A stretch of 64,000 bases of DNA from an uncultured Candidatus Cenarchaeum sp. (GCA_958295735.1 OY282369.1:248001-312000), one strand, 5' to 3'. Shown: positions 26,579-35,707, numbered from the stretch's first letter. A program made the numbers and translations. Notes: generated by a model from the letters alone, not told the origin.

Positions 26579-28048
26579 TTGGACGACAAACTCAGGCCGG
26601 AACTGGTCGTCGGGGTGATCGGCGCGCTGGGGACGGACATGGGCCGCGTCCGCGATGCGATCGCCGTGGCGCTGGCCCCGGTCAAGTACAGAACGGAAGA
26701 CATAGATCTCGGCGCCGCGGTGTCGGAGGTCGGGGGCCTGGGAACGCCCGCGGGGGGCGGCACCGAGCACGACAGGATCTCGTCCAGGATGGAGCGCGGC
26801 AACGAGCTGGAACGCGCCGCGGGGCCGGGCGCCGCCGCGTCCCTGGCGGTGGCCATGATGCAGAGGTCCCGCGAGCGCGTCGCGGGATCCGCGGAAAAGC
26901 CGGCCGCCGGCCGCGCCTGCGTGCTCGGGCCGATCACGCGCCCCAGCGAGATCAAGGTGCTTCGCGGCGCGTACGGCGGGCGGCTCCTGCTCGTCTCCGC
27001 GTACTCGCCGAGGGACGCGAGGATCAAGGAGCTGGAGAAAACGGTGGGGGATCGGGCCGGGCTCCTCGTCGACAGGGACTACCACGAGGAGGGCGGCGCC
27101 GGGCAGTCGGTGAGGGATGCGTTCCAGGTTGCGGACTTTTTCTTGGTCGTGTCGGATCTGAAATCCGTCCGGCGCCACACCGGCCGGTTCTTCGAGCTGG
27201 TATTCGGCAACACGTTCCACACCCCGACCTTGGAGGAGTCGGGCATGTTCCACGCGTTTGCGGCCGCCCGCCTGTCCTCGTCCATGTCCCGGCAGGTAGG
27301 GGTGGCCGTACAGGACGCGAGGGGGAATCTGCTCGCCACCGGCGTCAACGAGGTGCCCAAGGCGGGAGGCGGCGTCTACGCTGCCGGGGACGAGCCCGAC
27401 TGGCGCGAGTTCAGGCGCGGGTACGACTCGAACCGGAGGGAGCGCGACGCGATGCTCGCGGACGCGCTCTCGCGCCTCGGGCGGGCCGGCCTGCTCTCGG
27501 CGGAATGCGGGGGCATGAGCGGCGAGGAGATCGCGGCCATGGTGCGGCAAACCGCCGATCTGTCGGGGATGAAGATCATGGGCGTGACCGAGTACGGCAG
27601 GGAGGCGCACGCCGAGATGGACGCCCTGGCGGGCGCCGCCAGGCGCGGCGTGCCGGTATGCGGCTGCATCATGTACTGCACCACGTTCCCCTGCCACGTC
27701 TGCGCGAAGCTCATCGTGGATGCAGGCATACGGTTGCTCGTATTCGTGGAGACGTACGAAAAGAGCCACGCCGGGAAGCTGTTCGCAGACTCGATCAGCG
27801 TGGAAAGCCCGCAGGAGGGCAAGGTGCACTTCAAGCCGTTCATGGGCATCGCGCCCAAGCGCTACATAGACCTCTTCACCATGGGCAGGCGCAAGGACGC
27901 GTCCGGCAGGAAGGCGGAATGGAATGCCGCCGAGGCCGTCCCGAGGCTGCTCCCCTACGGGGAGTACCTGAAGAATGAGGATGCGGTCGTGAAACGCCTG
28001 CACAAAGCAATGGCCGAAAACGGCCTCTCGCCGAACTATGCCGAATGA
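26579..28048 (+). CDS. Anti-phage dCTP/dCMP deaminase, AvcD-like
   Basis: A 489-residue two-domain protein. The N-terminal domain starts RPELVVGVIGALGTDM, a P-loop-kinase-like fold with degenerate Walker A, and includes RLLLVSAYSPRDARI and FFELVFGNTFHTPTLEESGMFHAFAA. The C-terminal cytidine-deaminase domain has HAEMDAL (His344, catalytic Glu346) and FPCHVC (Cys372, Cys375), the complete zinc site. This is the architecture of AvcD/DCD proteins, which deaminate dC nucleotides during phage infection and starve replication. The TTG at 26579 is chosen because AGTTATAAC (26546-26554) lies 28 bp upstream; an ATG at 26534 is the alternative. Its end overlaps a small ORF. Confidence 0.85.
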   Translation: MDDKLRPELVVGVIGALGTDMGRVRDAIAVALAPVKYRTEDIDLGAAVSEVGGLGTPAGGGTEHDRISSRMERGNELERAAGPGAAASLAVAMMQRSRERVAGSAEKPAAGRACVLGPITRPSEIKVLRGAYGGRLLLVSAYSPRDARIKELEKTVGDRAGLLVDRDYHEEGGAGQSVRDAFQVADFFLVVSDLKSVRRHTGRFFELVFGNTFHTPTLEESGMFHAFAAARLSSSMSRQVGVAVQDARGNLLATGVNEVPKAGGGVYAAGDEPDWREFRRGYDSNRRERDAMLADALSRLGRAGLLSAECGGMSGEEIAAMVRQTADLSGMKIMGVTEYGREAHAEMDALAGAARRGVPVCGCIMYCTTFPCHVCAKLIVDAGIRLLVFVETYEKSHAGKLFADSISVESPQEGKVHFKPFMGIAPKRYIDLFTMGRRKDASGRKAEWNAAEAVPRLLPYGEYLKNEDAVVKRLHKAMAENGLSPNYAE

Positions 28049-28052
28049 GAAG

Positions 28053-28060
28053 GCTTATAC
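28053..28060 (+). promoter_or_regulatory. Promoter of the first 43-residue ORF
   Basis: GCTTATAC, immediately after the AvcD stop, lies 27 bp before the GTG at 28083. The same box and spacing recur at 30435-30442 and 31101-31108 before the other two copies. Confidence 0.65.
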
Positions 28061-28082
28061 CGCAACCCGACCAGCACTAACC

Positions 28083-28214
28083 GTGGAAGAAAAACTTGAG
28101 AAAGGCTGGCTGAAGGAACAGATGGAAAAGTCGGTAGCGCGCTTTGACAAGCTGCCCAAGTGGAAGCAGGACATGCTCCTTGCCCGGCTAGAGTACGATC
28201 TGCGGGAAGAGTAG
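28083..28214 (+). CDS. 43-residue charged protein, copy 1, downstream of avcD
   Basis: A small acidic/basic helical protein (EEKLEKGWLKEQMEKSVARF, then LPKWKQDMLLARLEYDLREE). An in-frame ATG at 28038 overlaps the avcD end and would give 58 residues, but the TATA box 27 bp upstream favours a leaderless GTG. Three paralogues in 3 kb keep open frames while the adjoining AvcD pieces decay, implying selection or very recent duplication. Position next to an AvcD effector suggests a partner, antitoxin or regulator; in bacteria that role is played by the AvcI RNA. No homologue is recognised. Confidence 0.65.
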   Translation: MEEKLEKGWLKEQMEKSVARFDKLPKWKQDMLLARLEYDLREE

Positions 28215-28277
28215 GCAGCCGGGCGCGCCGCTTCCCGCCCGCTGATTCCCGGAAACGGGCGGCGCGGGATCGCGGCG

Positions 28278-28738
28278 GGCCGCCGATCTGTCGGGGACGG
28301 GATCGCGGGCGCGGCCGGGCACGGGAGGGAAGCGCGCGCCGGGACGGACGGGATCGCGGGCGCGGCGTGCCGGCAAGGGACCGCGCCGCGCCCGCGCGAA
28401 GCATGCGGCGGCCGCCGGCATGCGGCGGCCCGCCTTCGTCGGGACGCGCGGGAACAGCCGCGCAGGGGAGCCGTCCGCCGGCTCGATCGGCGCGGAAAGC
28501 CCCCGGGAGGGCAGGGCGCGCTTCAAGCCGTTCGCGGGCATCGCGCCCAAGCGCTACATAGACCTCTTCACCATGGGCAGGCGCAAGGACGCGGCCGGCA
28601 GGAAAGCAGAATGGAATGCCGCCGAGTCCGTCCCGAGGCCGCTCCCCCACGTGGAGTACCTGGAGAAGGAGGATGCGGTCGTGGACCGCCTGCGCAAAGC
28701 AATGGCCGAAAACGGCCTCTCGCCGAACCATGCCGAAT
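28278..28738 (+). pseudogene. AvcD-like C-terminal fragment, unit B
   Basis: The unit begins at CGCCGATCTGTCGGGG, which also occurs inside the intact gene at 27553. Degraded sequence follows, then a clean open frame from SPREGRARFKPFAGIAPKRY to MAENGLSPNHAE. It lacks HAE/PCxxC. The stop codon is interrupted by the inserted element at 28739, so the frame now reads about nine codons into the element. It is nearly identical to unit C. Confidence 0.75.
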
Positions 28739-28789
28739 TGTGTTGTATGAAAATCATGTCACACTAACTCCGGGCCACGAGTGGGCAGT

Positions 28790-29313
28790 TTTGCCAGTCT
28801 GTGCCAGCCGAAGCGGATGGCCGGCTTCCTGATCGGCAAGCAGATCGAATACGCAAGAAGGGGCGCAAGGCGTCCTGGACGGCCCGGGAGATCAGGGTGA
28901 CCCCGGGGCACGCGCGAAGGCCGCTCGCGGAGTGCGGGCGGGCCTCCCGCGGTTCGCCGGCAGGCCGGGGCCCCCGCGCAGATCAGCAAGCGGGATGCCG
29001 TGCCGGTGGCGCGGCAGCGCGGGAAGGCGCATGCGGGGGGTTTTTCCAGGCCATGCTGGCCGCAAGGCGGACGGCCGGCTTCCTGACCGACAGGCAGATC
29101 GAACACGCGGCAAGGCGACACGGGAAGGGGCGCAAGGCGTCCGGGACGGCCCGGGAGATCGAGGCCCCGGGGCACGCGCGAAGGCCGCTCGCGGAGTGCG
29201 GGCGGGCGGGCGGGCGGGCCTCCCGCGGTTCGCCGGCAGGCCGGGGCCCCCGCGCAGATCAGCAAGCGGGATGCCGTGCCGGTGGCGCGGCAGCGCGGGA
29301 AGGCGCATGCGGG
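28790..29313 (+). repeat. Internal ~260-bp tandem duplication inside the element
   Basis: Roughly 28790-29036 and 29052-29313 share long stretches (for example CCGGCTTCCTGA and GATCAGCAAGCGGGATGCCG), at a period of 263-276 bp. The reading frames of the old left-arm gene are broken in both. Confidence 0.75.
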
Positions 29314-29559
29314 CGTCCGGCGCACCGCCGGTGCGCTGGGGGTCGATCACGCTACAAGCTGCGACAAGGCCCGCAGGATCGCGAGGGACGGCGGACCGGC
29401 GGCGCCGTCCCAGGCCGAGCCGGGGCGCGGGAGACGTGTCCGGTTTGAGAGGCGGCACTCCGGCGCCATGCAGCGCGCGGGCCGGCGCTAGACGAAGGAT
29501 TCGCGCTTCGAGAGCCCCTGCCTGCGCTGCCGACCGGTAAAAATTTCGCCGCGAATGGC

Positions 29560-30126
29560 GGTGTTCAGTTAGCAGTTTGGCCCCGAAGGGCGAAGTTGTT
29601 AGTGAACGGCGGCACGGCCGCGCGTCCCGGCGATTCGTCCCGATGCGCGGCGGGGGCCGGCACGTTGGGGGATGCGGCCCCGGACGGCGCGGAGGCCGCG
29701 CCGCGCGCGGCCGCGAAGCAGTTCGGCGCGCCCGCGACGATGCTGCCCGGCGGCGGCTCGCGCTTCGCGGGCCGGGGAGGCCGCAAAAAGGGCGGCAGCG
29801 GGGCGCCCCGCGGATCGTGGCGGCCGGCCGCATCCGGGAGCGGACTGCCGGCCGGCGGCACTGATCTGACAAACGGCCGCCCCTGCCGCCCGCGGACCAT
29901 CGGCAAGCTGGGGAGGTCCTTCGTGACCGCGGAGGCGGAGATCGGGCACCGCGAAAGCCTGTCGGAATTCGTCGCGTTTTACAGCGGACGAGGGCTTCGC
30001 TGCTCGCCGGACGCCGCCAGCTTGGAGACACCGCCCGGGGCGTTCTCCGCCGGGGAGGCCGCGGGAGCGATCAAGAAGAACAACCCTCGCCGGACGGAGG
30101 AGGACGCGAGCGAGCAGGCGACGTGA
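29560..30126 (+). pseudogene. Integrase-core (rve-type) transposase remnant
   Basis: The end of the frame is well preserved: IGKLGRSFVTAEAEIGHR, SLSEFVAFYSGRGLRC, ETPPGAFSAGEAAGAIKKNN. This is the C-terminal part of an rve/DDE transposase (canonical pattern NGKLERxxGT...FxxFYNxxRxHxSL...ETPxxAF). Upstream FAGRGGRKKGG resembles the region before the catalytic Glu, but the acidic triad is not readable. A homologous, more decayed copy is on the minus strand at 40980-41590. Confidence 0.65.
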
Positions 30127-30464
30127 TTCCATGCGACGCGGCTGCGCGGGGGCCCCGACCCGTCGGCGAACCGCTGGAGGCCCGCCCGCCCGCCCGCCCG
30201 CCCGCACTCCGCAAGCGGCCTTCGCGCGTGCCTCGGGCTCACCCTGAACTCCCGGGCCGTCCCGGACGCCATGCGCCCCTTCCTGCGCAGCCTTGTTGCG
30301 TATTCGATCTGCTTGCCGATCAGAAGCTCGCCGGCGGCTCTGCGCTGGCATAGCCTAGCAAAACCGCCCGCCGGCCGCCCAAAGTTAGTGTGACCTAATT
30401 TTCATACAACACACGAACCATGCCGAATGAGAAGGCTTATACCGCAGCCCGACCAGCACTAACC

Positions 30465-30596
30465 GTGGAAGAAAAACTTGAGAAAGGCTGGTTGAAGGAA
30501 CAGATGGAAAAGTCGGTAGCGCGCTTTGACAAGCTGCCCAAGTGGGAACAGGACATGCTCCTTGCCCGGCTAGAGTACGATCTGCGGGAAGAGTAG
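30465..30596 (+). CDS. 43-residue charged protein, copy 2
   Basis: Differs from copy 1 by only about three bases (LPKWEQDM instead of LPKWKQDM). It has the same upstream TATA box (30435-30442) and GTG start. It sits directly after the right end of the inserted element. Confidence 0.65.
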   Translation: MEEKLEKGWLKEQMEKSVARFDKLPKWEQDMLLARLEYDLREE

Positions 30597-30670
30597 GCAG
30601 CCGGGCGCGCCGCTTCCCGCCCGCTGATTCCCGGAAACGGGCGTGGAGGCGCGGTTAGGAGCGCGGCGGG

Positions 30671-31096
30671 CCGCCGATCTGTCGGGGACGGGATCGCGGG
30701 CGCGGCGCGGAGGCTCGCGCCTGCAAGGGACCGGCCCCGTACCGCGCACGTTCCCCCGCCGCGCCCGCGCGAAGCATGCGGCGGCCCGCCTTCGTCGGGA
30801 CGCGCGGGAACAGCCGCGCAGGGGAGCCGTCCGCCGGCTCGATCGGCGCGGAAAGCCCCCGGGAGGGCAGGGCGCGCTTCAAGCCGTTCGCGGGCATCGC
30901 GCCCAAGCGCTACATAGACCTCTTCACCATGGGCAGGCGCAAGGACGCGGCCGGCAGGAAAGCAGAATGGAATGCCGCCGAGTCCGTCCCGAGGCCGCTC
31001 CCCCACGTGGAGTACCTGGAGAAGGAGGATGCGGTCGTGGACCGCCTGCGCAAAGCAATGGCCGAAAACGGCCTCTCGCCGAACCATGCCGAATGA
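30671..31096 (+). pseudogene. AvcD-like C-terminal fragment, unit C
   Basis: The same structure as unit B: a start at CGCCGATCTGTCGGGG, a degraded segment, then an open frame from MRRPAFVGTRGN through RFKPFAGIAPKRYIDLF to LSPNHAE and a TGA that overlaps the ATG at 31086. It lacks the deaminase active site. Confidence 0.75.
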
Positions 31097-31130
31097 GAAG
31101 GCTTATACCGCAACCCGACCAGCACGTACC

Positions 31131-31262
31131 GTGATGGAAAAATTCGAGAAGGGCGAGTTGGGGAAACAGATAGAAGAGTCGGCAGCGCGTTTTGAGAAGC
31201 TGCCCAAGTGGGAACAGGACATGCTCCTTGCCCGGCTAGAGTACGATCTGCGGGAAGAGTAG
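31131..31262 (+). CDS. 43-residue charged protein, copy 3 (diverged)
   Basis: A paralogue with the N-terminal half changed (MEKFEKGELGKQIEESAARF) and the C-terminal half identical to copy 2 (LPKWEQDMLLARLEYDLREE). Promoter box at 31101-31108, start GTG 31131 or ATG 31134. The concentrated N-terminal divergence could reflect a changed partner. Confidence 0.65.
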   Translation: MMEKFEKGELGKQIEESAARFEKLPKWEQDMLLARLEYDLREE

Positions 31263-31336
31263 GCAGCCGGGCGCGCCGCTTCCCGCCCGCTGATTCCCGG
31301 AAACGGGCGTGGAGGCGCGGTTAGGAGCGCGGCGGG

Positions 31337-31352
31337 CCGCCGATCTGTCGGG
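31337..31352 (+). repeat. Start of a fourth AvcD-fragment unit, cut by an element
   Basis: CCGCCGATCTGTCGGG repeats the first bases of units B and C and is then interrupted by element sequence, so the tandem array once continued. Confidence 0.6.
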
Positions 31353-31590
31353 CGTGTTGTGTGAAAAATAGGTCGCACCATAGGTTGCAGGCGGGCGGTT
31401 TTGCCAGGCCATGCCAGCCGAAGCGGATGGCCGGCTTTCCGATCGGCAAGCGGATCGAATACGCAAGAAGTGGGGCCGGAGGGACGCAAGACATCATGGT
31501 CGGCCCGGGAGATCAAGTGGGCCCCGAGGCACGCGCAAAGGCCGCTCGCGGAGTACGGGCGGACGGGCGAGCCGCCCACGATCTGCCGGC
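31353..31590 (+). mobile_element. Left-end remnant of the 31-bp-TIR element
   Basis: CGTGTTGTGTGAAAAATAGG and the following about 200 bp (for example GGCCGGCTTTCCGATCGGCA) match the left arm of the element at 28739. No right end is found, and the next sequence is a different inverted-repeat element. Confidence 0.65.
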
Positions 31591-31593
31591 CCA

Positions 31594-32247
31594 GTATATC
31601 CTAGGTGTAGGTTTTGAGCGCGGCTCCGGCGCGGCTCCGGCGCGGCCCCGGCACCTTGCACGCACTCGTCCTCCCCCCCGTCCCGCTACCCGCCGCGCCT
31701 CCTGACGGCTGTGGCCGGCCCGCGCGCCGGGAGTTCCGGGCCGATTCAGTTTTTTTTTTTTTTTTTTTTGCGCCCGCACTTCTTCCATCCGCCGCCCCGG
31801 CGCCGGACGCGGGCAGGCGCCGCCCCGGCGCGCCCGGCGGGTCCCGCCGCCTGCGGCCGGGGCCGGGGCCTGCGGCCGCCCCGTCCCGGAGCCGGGCCGA
31901 TGCCTCGGATGTGTTCCGCGCGCCGCCCGCGCCGTGCGCTATTTTCCGCGATCGCCGACGAACGATCCCAGGGATTCCACGATGCGCTCCGCGGACTGCC
32001 CATGGTGGGCTTCTCGCCGCCACGCGCGCGTAGTCGGCAGTCCCGCACGCCGCGTTGTGCCTCTTCCCCGTTCCGATGCACAGCATCTCGAGCAGCCTGC
32101 ACGCGGCCTTCGGCGCGAGGAAACCGTCATGCCGGTTCGCGGGCATGCCGCCTGGCCTCGCCGTCGCGGAAATCAAAATGCGCGAATGCGTAGATCTTTG
32201 CGCAGCAGCGCCGGGGCCGAGGCCGAAGCCCGCGCCGGGGATCCGCC
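31594..32247 (-). mobile_element. MITE-like element, interrupted copy
   Basis: Its ends and two blocks (31594-31690 and 32055-32247) match, in reverse orientation, the 243-bp element at 47139-47381. About 365 bp of unrelated DNA, including a run of 20 T (31750-31769), separates the blocks. Both copies can encode a peptide with FLAPKAACRL, so part may once have been coding. Confidence 0.6.
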
Positions 32248-32282
32248 GGGGCGGCCGCGGGGGCGGCCGTTCCGGCGGCGGA

Positions 32283-35200
32283 TCAGCGCACCTCGAAAAA
32301 GTCCGTGACCGACATGTCGTGGTACGTGAGGCGCACCGCGTGCATGCCGGGCCCGAACCGCGAGGCGTCTATGGAGAGCGAAAAGTGCCCCGCCGCCGAG
32401 TCGCGCAGGGCCTCCTCGTGGACCTTTTCCCCCCGCTGGTCGTACACGTCCAGATGCATCTCCTCGCCGAACGCGATCGCCTTCTCCACCGCGCCCGACA
32501 CCACGAGGCGGGAGCCGGCCGCGTCGTACGAGGCCTCCACGGCCGCCGTGGGCAGCCTCTCCGGCAGGTAGCGGTCTATGGCGGCCCGCAGCGAGGCCAG
32601 CCCGCGCTCCGCGCGCCCCGCGTCACCCGATCCGACTGCCTCCCGCGCCTCGGCGGCCGCGGCGGCCACCTCGCTGCTGCCCGCGCCGCCGAACCGCGCG
32701 GCGAACCCCTCCAGCTCCTCCAGCTCGCGCGCGGACGCGGACGCGGCGGCGTCCCGCTCCGTGTACTCGTAGGCCGGCTCCTCCGGCACGTACACGAGGC
32801 GCGAGGCCCGGTGGCCGTCCCACTCCAGCATCGCCGCGTACAGGCCCGGCTCGGCCGGCGCGCGCCACCTGGTGTGGAACGCGCCCTCGCGCGTGTCCGT
32901 GAACTCCAGCGTGCTGTGCAGCGCGGCGTCCTGGTCGCGCACGGAGACCCGCACCTCCTCGCGCTCCCGCACGCGCTTGTCCAGGTGCCCCGAGAGCACC
33001 CACGAGTCGCGCTCCGCGTCGTATTCTATGTCGTACATTATCTTCGGGTGCCCCTGGGCCAGGTTCTCCTGCAGGAACGCGCCGACGGCCGCTATGCGCT
33101 CCTCGGCGCCCGCGAAGTCCCCGCCGTCGATGGCGGCCGTGGCCGACCTCTCCAGCTCGGCGTACTCGCCCTCGTGCGGCCCAAAGTCGGCGCCGCGGAA
33201 GTTGCCGACCGCCGCGGCCATGGCGCCCAGCCGCGCGCGCAGGTCCTGCCTCTTCAGCCCGTCCAGGCTGTATCCCGACTCGGAGCCGCGCGGGTCGTCC
33301 GCGTAGGCGCCGGAGACGGCCTGCCACTCCTCGAACAGGGCGCGCACCGCCGCGTCGGCGGCGTCCAGGTCCCCCGCGATCACCATGTTCCGCGCGCCGT
33401 CCAGGCGCGAGTCCACCGAGCCGGCGAACTCGGTGTACCCCGGCAGGAACCGGTTGCTCTGCACCCCCAGGCCGGCCAGGTCCTCCAGCGACTTCGCGCG
33501 CTGCAGTATGTCGCCGGCCCTGGCGCGGCGGGCCTCGTCGGTGTACGAGTCCAGCTCCTCCCGTATTACGGGGGCCGACTCGCTGGCCCACGCCAGCAGC
33601 ACCTCGATGCGGTCGATGCGGGCCGCCGACGGGCTGCCCGAGCGCATGCCCTCCGCCGTCGCCACGACGCGGAGCGCGTCGTCTATGCGGGCCAGGTTGG
33701 CATAGTCCGCCTGCATCTCGGCCTTGGCCCTGAGCGTCTCGTACTCCAGGCGCAGGACTGCCAGAGGGCTGCGCCCCTCGCGCAGCTCGGTGAGCGTCCC
33801 GTCGAACTCGGCCACCGCGCCCAGGATCTCGCCCGCCGAGCGCGCCGCCGAGACCCTGGCGAGCAGCTCCTTCCACTCCTGGACCGGGGCCGCCCCCCCG
33901 GCGGACCGCGACAGCTCTATGACCTTGGTTATCCTGGAGGAGATCTCCACGGCGGACCGCATGTCGCGGATCTCCGCCGCCGAGTCCAGTATGTCGTCCA
34001 CCGACGAGGCCGACCCCATGCGGCCCACGAGCCTGTCCCAGTCCGGGGCTATCGCGCGCACCAGGTCGGAGCCGCCCGCCGCCGCGCCGGCCCTCCCCCC
34101 GTCCACGAACCTCTTCACGCCGTCCAGATCCCGCAGCAACCGGGCGGCCTCGTGCAGCCGGGCCACCTTCGGCCCCTCGGCGAGCAGCGCCTCCAGGTCC
34201 GGCGCCGCTGCCAGGCCGGGCAGCGCGGACTTCCACTCGGCCTGCACGAACCCGTACAGCGTGTTGTTCTTCCGGGACACGATCTCGAGGTACCGCATCT
34301 CCGTCATCATGTCCAGCGCCCTGCCCAGCTCGTCCGCGTACAGCGGGGCCGTCCCCCTCGCGAACACCAGGGCGAGCTGCTCCTTCACGGCGCCGCTCAC
34401 GAACGGGCTGGTCTTGGTCATCAGGTTCTGCACGGACTGCTCCAGCTGGGCGTACGTGGGCTGCTTGCGCGCCGCGCCCTTTTCCGGGTCCAGGTTGCGT
34501 ATCGCCACGTACGCGTCGCTCATCCGGTCGGCGGCCGCCCCCCGGTCCCCCATCATGTAGTAGAACGCCGCCGCGTACGCCTCCTTTTCCACGCGTAGCG
34601 CGGCGGCGCCCCCGTCCTGGGCGTCCAGCGCCTGGACGGCCGACTCGAGCGCGGGCCTGAACCGCCAGTCCAGCGAGTGCGTCGCGCCGTCCGGCTGCCG
34701 CGGGCCCGTCCACAGGTCCGCGTATATCCCCGCGAGCTCCTCCAGGTGGGCCGCGCCGCTGCCGTTGCCGGCCGCGGCCAGGCGCTTCCTGTACGGCTCC
34801 GCGTCGGCCGCGCGCGCGGCGTCGATCGAGGCGATCTTCGCGTTCACCAGGACCGCCGCCGCCGCGGCGCGCTGCCGGTCGGACGGCTCCGCGCGCTGCT
34901 CGCCGGACAGCGAGAACCGCGCCTCCGCGGAATGTTCGCCGTAGAACATGAGCGCCCTGTACTCGCCCGGCAGCCCGCACGCGGACCCCCTCAGCGGGAT
35001 GCTCTCCGTGATGAACGCCCCGCTGCCAAGCGGCGAGAGCTGCTGTATCCTGCACAGGTTGCCGGCGGGGTTCACGACCTGCAGTATGAGGTACGAGCCG
35101 GGCTCCGCGCGCGCTATCTTCCCGAACAGGAACGCCGACTCTCCCCGGGAATACGCCTCGCCGCCCCCCAGCACGGAGATCGCCCCGGAGGAGGGCTGCG

Positions 35201-35288
35201 CCTCCTGTGCCGCCGCCCCCGGCGCCGCCAAGATCGCGGCGGCTGCCGCCGCCAAGATCGCGGCGGCTGCCGCACGGCCCGCTTGCAT
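32283..35288 (-). CDS. Large secreted helical protein (thaumarchaeal, unknown function)
   Basis: A 1001-residue exported protein. The signal peptide (MQAGR, then AAAAAILAAAAAAILAAPG with an AAAQ cleavage region) is followed by a beta domain near the N-terminus (SYLILQVVNPAGNLCRIQQL). About 550 residues of alanine-rich helices follow, then two beta-sandwich-like modules near residues 740-810 and 900-1000 (DAERDSWVLSGHLDKRV; DAAGSRLVVSGAVEKAI), both of the type seen in thaumarchaeal surface proteins. No PEFG tail or membrane anchor is visible. The ATG at 35288 is about 28 bp below CTTAAGTAA (35311-35320, other strand). Likely cell-surface or pseudoperiplasmic; no activity is inferred. Confidence 0.7.
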   Translation of the reverse strand: MQAGRAAAAAILAAAAAAILAAPGAAAQEAQPSSGAISVLGGGEAYSRGESAFLFGKIARAEPGSYLILQVVNPAGNLCRIQQLSPLGSGAFITESIPLRGSACGLPGEYRALMFYGEHSAEARFSLSGEQRAEPSDRQRAAAAAVLVNAKIASIDAARAADAEPYRKRLAAAGNGSGAAHLEELAGIYADLWTGPRQPDGATHSLDWRFRPALESAVQALDAQDGGAAALRVEKEAYAAAFYYMMGDRGAAADRMSDAYVAIRNLDPEKGAARKQPTYAQLEQSVQNLMTKTSPFVSGAVKEQLALVFARGTAPLYADELGRALDMMTEMRYLEIVSRKNNTLYGFVQAEWKSALPGLAAAPDLEALLAEGPKVARLHEAARLLRDLDGVKRFVDGGRAGAAAGGSDLVRAIAPDWDRLVGRMGSASSVDDILDSAAEIRDMRSAVEISSRITKVIELSRSAGGAAPVQEWKELLARVSAARSAGEILGAVAEFDGTLTELREGRSPLAVLRLEYETLRAKAEMQADYANLARIDDALRVVATAEGMRSGSPSAARIDRIEVLLAWASESAPVIREELDSYTDEARRARAGDILQRAKSLEDLAGLGVQSNRFLPGYTEFAGSVDSRLDGARNMVIAGDLDAADAAVRALFEEWQAVSGAYADDPRGSESGYSLDGLKRQDLRARLGAMAAAVGNFRGADFGPHEGEYAELERSATAAIDGGDFAGAEERIAAVGAFLQENLAQGHPKIMYDIEYDAERDSWVLSGHLDKRVREREEVRVSVRDQDAALHSTLEFTDTREGAFHTRWRAPAEPGLYAAMLEWDGHRASRLVYVPEEPAYEYTERDAAASASARELEELEGFAARFGGAGSSEVAAAAAEAREAVGSGDAGRAERGLASLRAAIDRYLPERLPTAAVEASYDAAGSRLVVSGAVEKAIAFGEEMHLDVYDQRGEKVHEEALRDSAAGHFSLSIDASRFGPGMHAVRLTYHDMSVTDFFEVR

Positions 35289-35339
35289 CACCGTCCGCGG
35301 CGGTCCGGCCTTACTTAAGATTTGGCCGCTGCCCGCCGT

Positions 35340-35497
35340 GCGAGGTCGGCAACCCCCGCTCTGCAGGTGCGAATCCGGATCAGCGAAGGCGTTCCGCGCC
35401 CGTGACGGACGGGTGCGTGACCCCGTGCTGCCCGCCGCCCCCGCCCCCGCCGCCGGGCGCGGACCCGGATCGGCGGAAGCGCCTCCGCGCCCGCGCC
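35340..35497 (-). repeat. R1 repeats, two degenerate tandem copies
   Basis: On the minus strand 35340-35408 reads GGCGCGGAACGCCTTCGCTG then ATCCGGATTCGCACCTG, and 35457-35497 repeats it imperfectly. These match the 98-bp tandem array at 62.5 kb. The 540-bp interval up to 35827 holds no gene; it also has a 14-base C run (35633-35646). Confidence 0.65.
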
Positions 35498-35707
35498 CGC
35501 GGCAGGCGGGCGGGCGGGCGGCCCCGCGCCGCGAAGGCCGCGCCGTCCCCGCGCGGCGGGGCGGCCCCGGATCCTCCTCCCGGCCCGGCATCGGCGAAGC
35601 CCGATGCGGCGCGCGGCGCCGCGGCGCCGGCACCCCCCCCCCCCCCGCGCCCGGGGCCGGGCCGGCCGGCACGCGCGGGGCCGGCCGGGCGCGGGCCCGC
35701 GTCCTCC

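Larger units (their letters stand above)
28739..30413 (+). mobile_element. 1.68-kb insertion element with 31-bp TIRs and 15-bp target duplication
   Basis: The ends (28739-28769 and 30383-30413) are inverted repeats beginning TGTGTTGTATGAAAAT and ending CACACTAACT, 29 of 31 identical. Weaker complementarity continues inward for about 190 bp. The flanks CGAACCATGCCGAAT (28724-28738 and 30414-30428) are direct repeats, as expected for a target duplication, and removing the element rebuilds the avcD-fragment/small-ORF overlap seen in units A and C. Inside are a degenerate integrase-type transposase and an internal duplication. Related remnants lie at 31353-31590 and 40977-41938. Confidence 0.8.

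Noticed and set aside
31750-31769. T20 tract as a transcription terminator
   Set aside because: No gene ends just upstream in the right orientation; it lies inside inserted DNA within a MITE-like copy.
32055-34598. Plus-strand 847-codon frame
   Set aside because: It is antisense to the secreted protein gene, which has a signal peptide, a promoter and regular domain structure.
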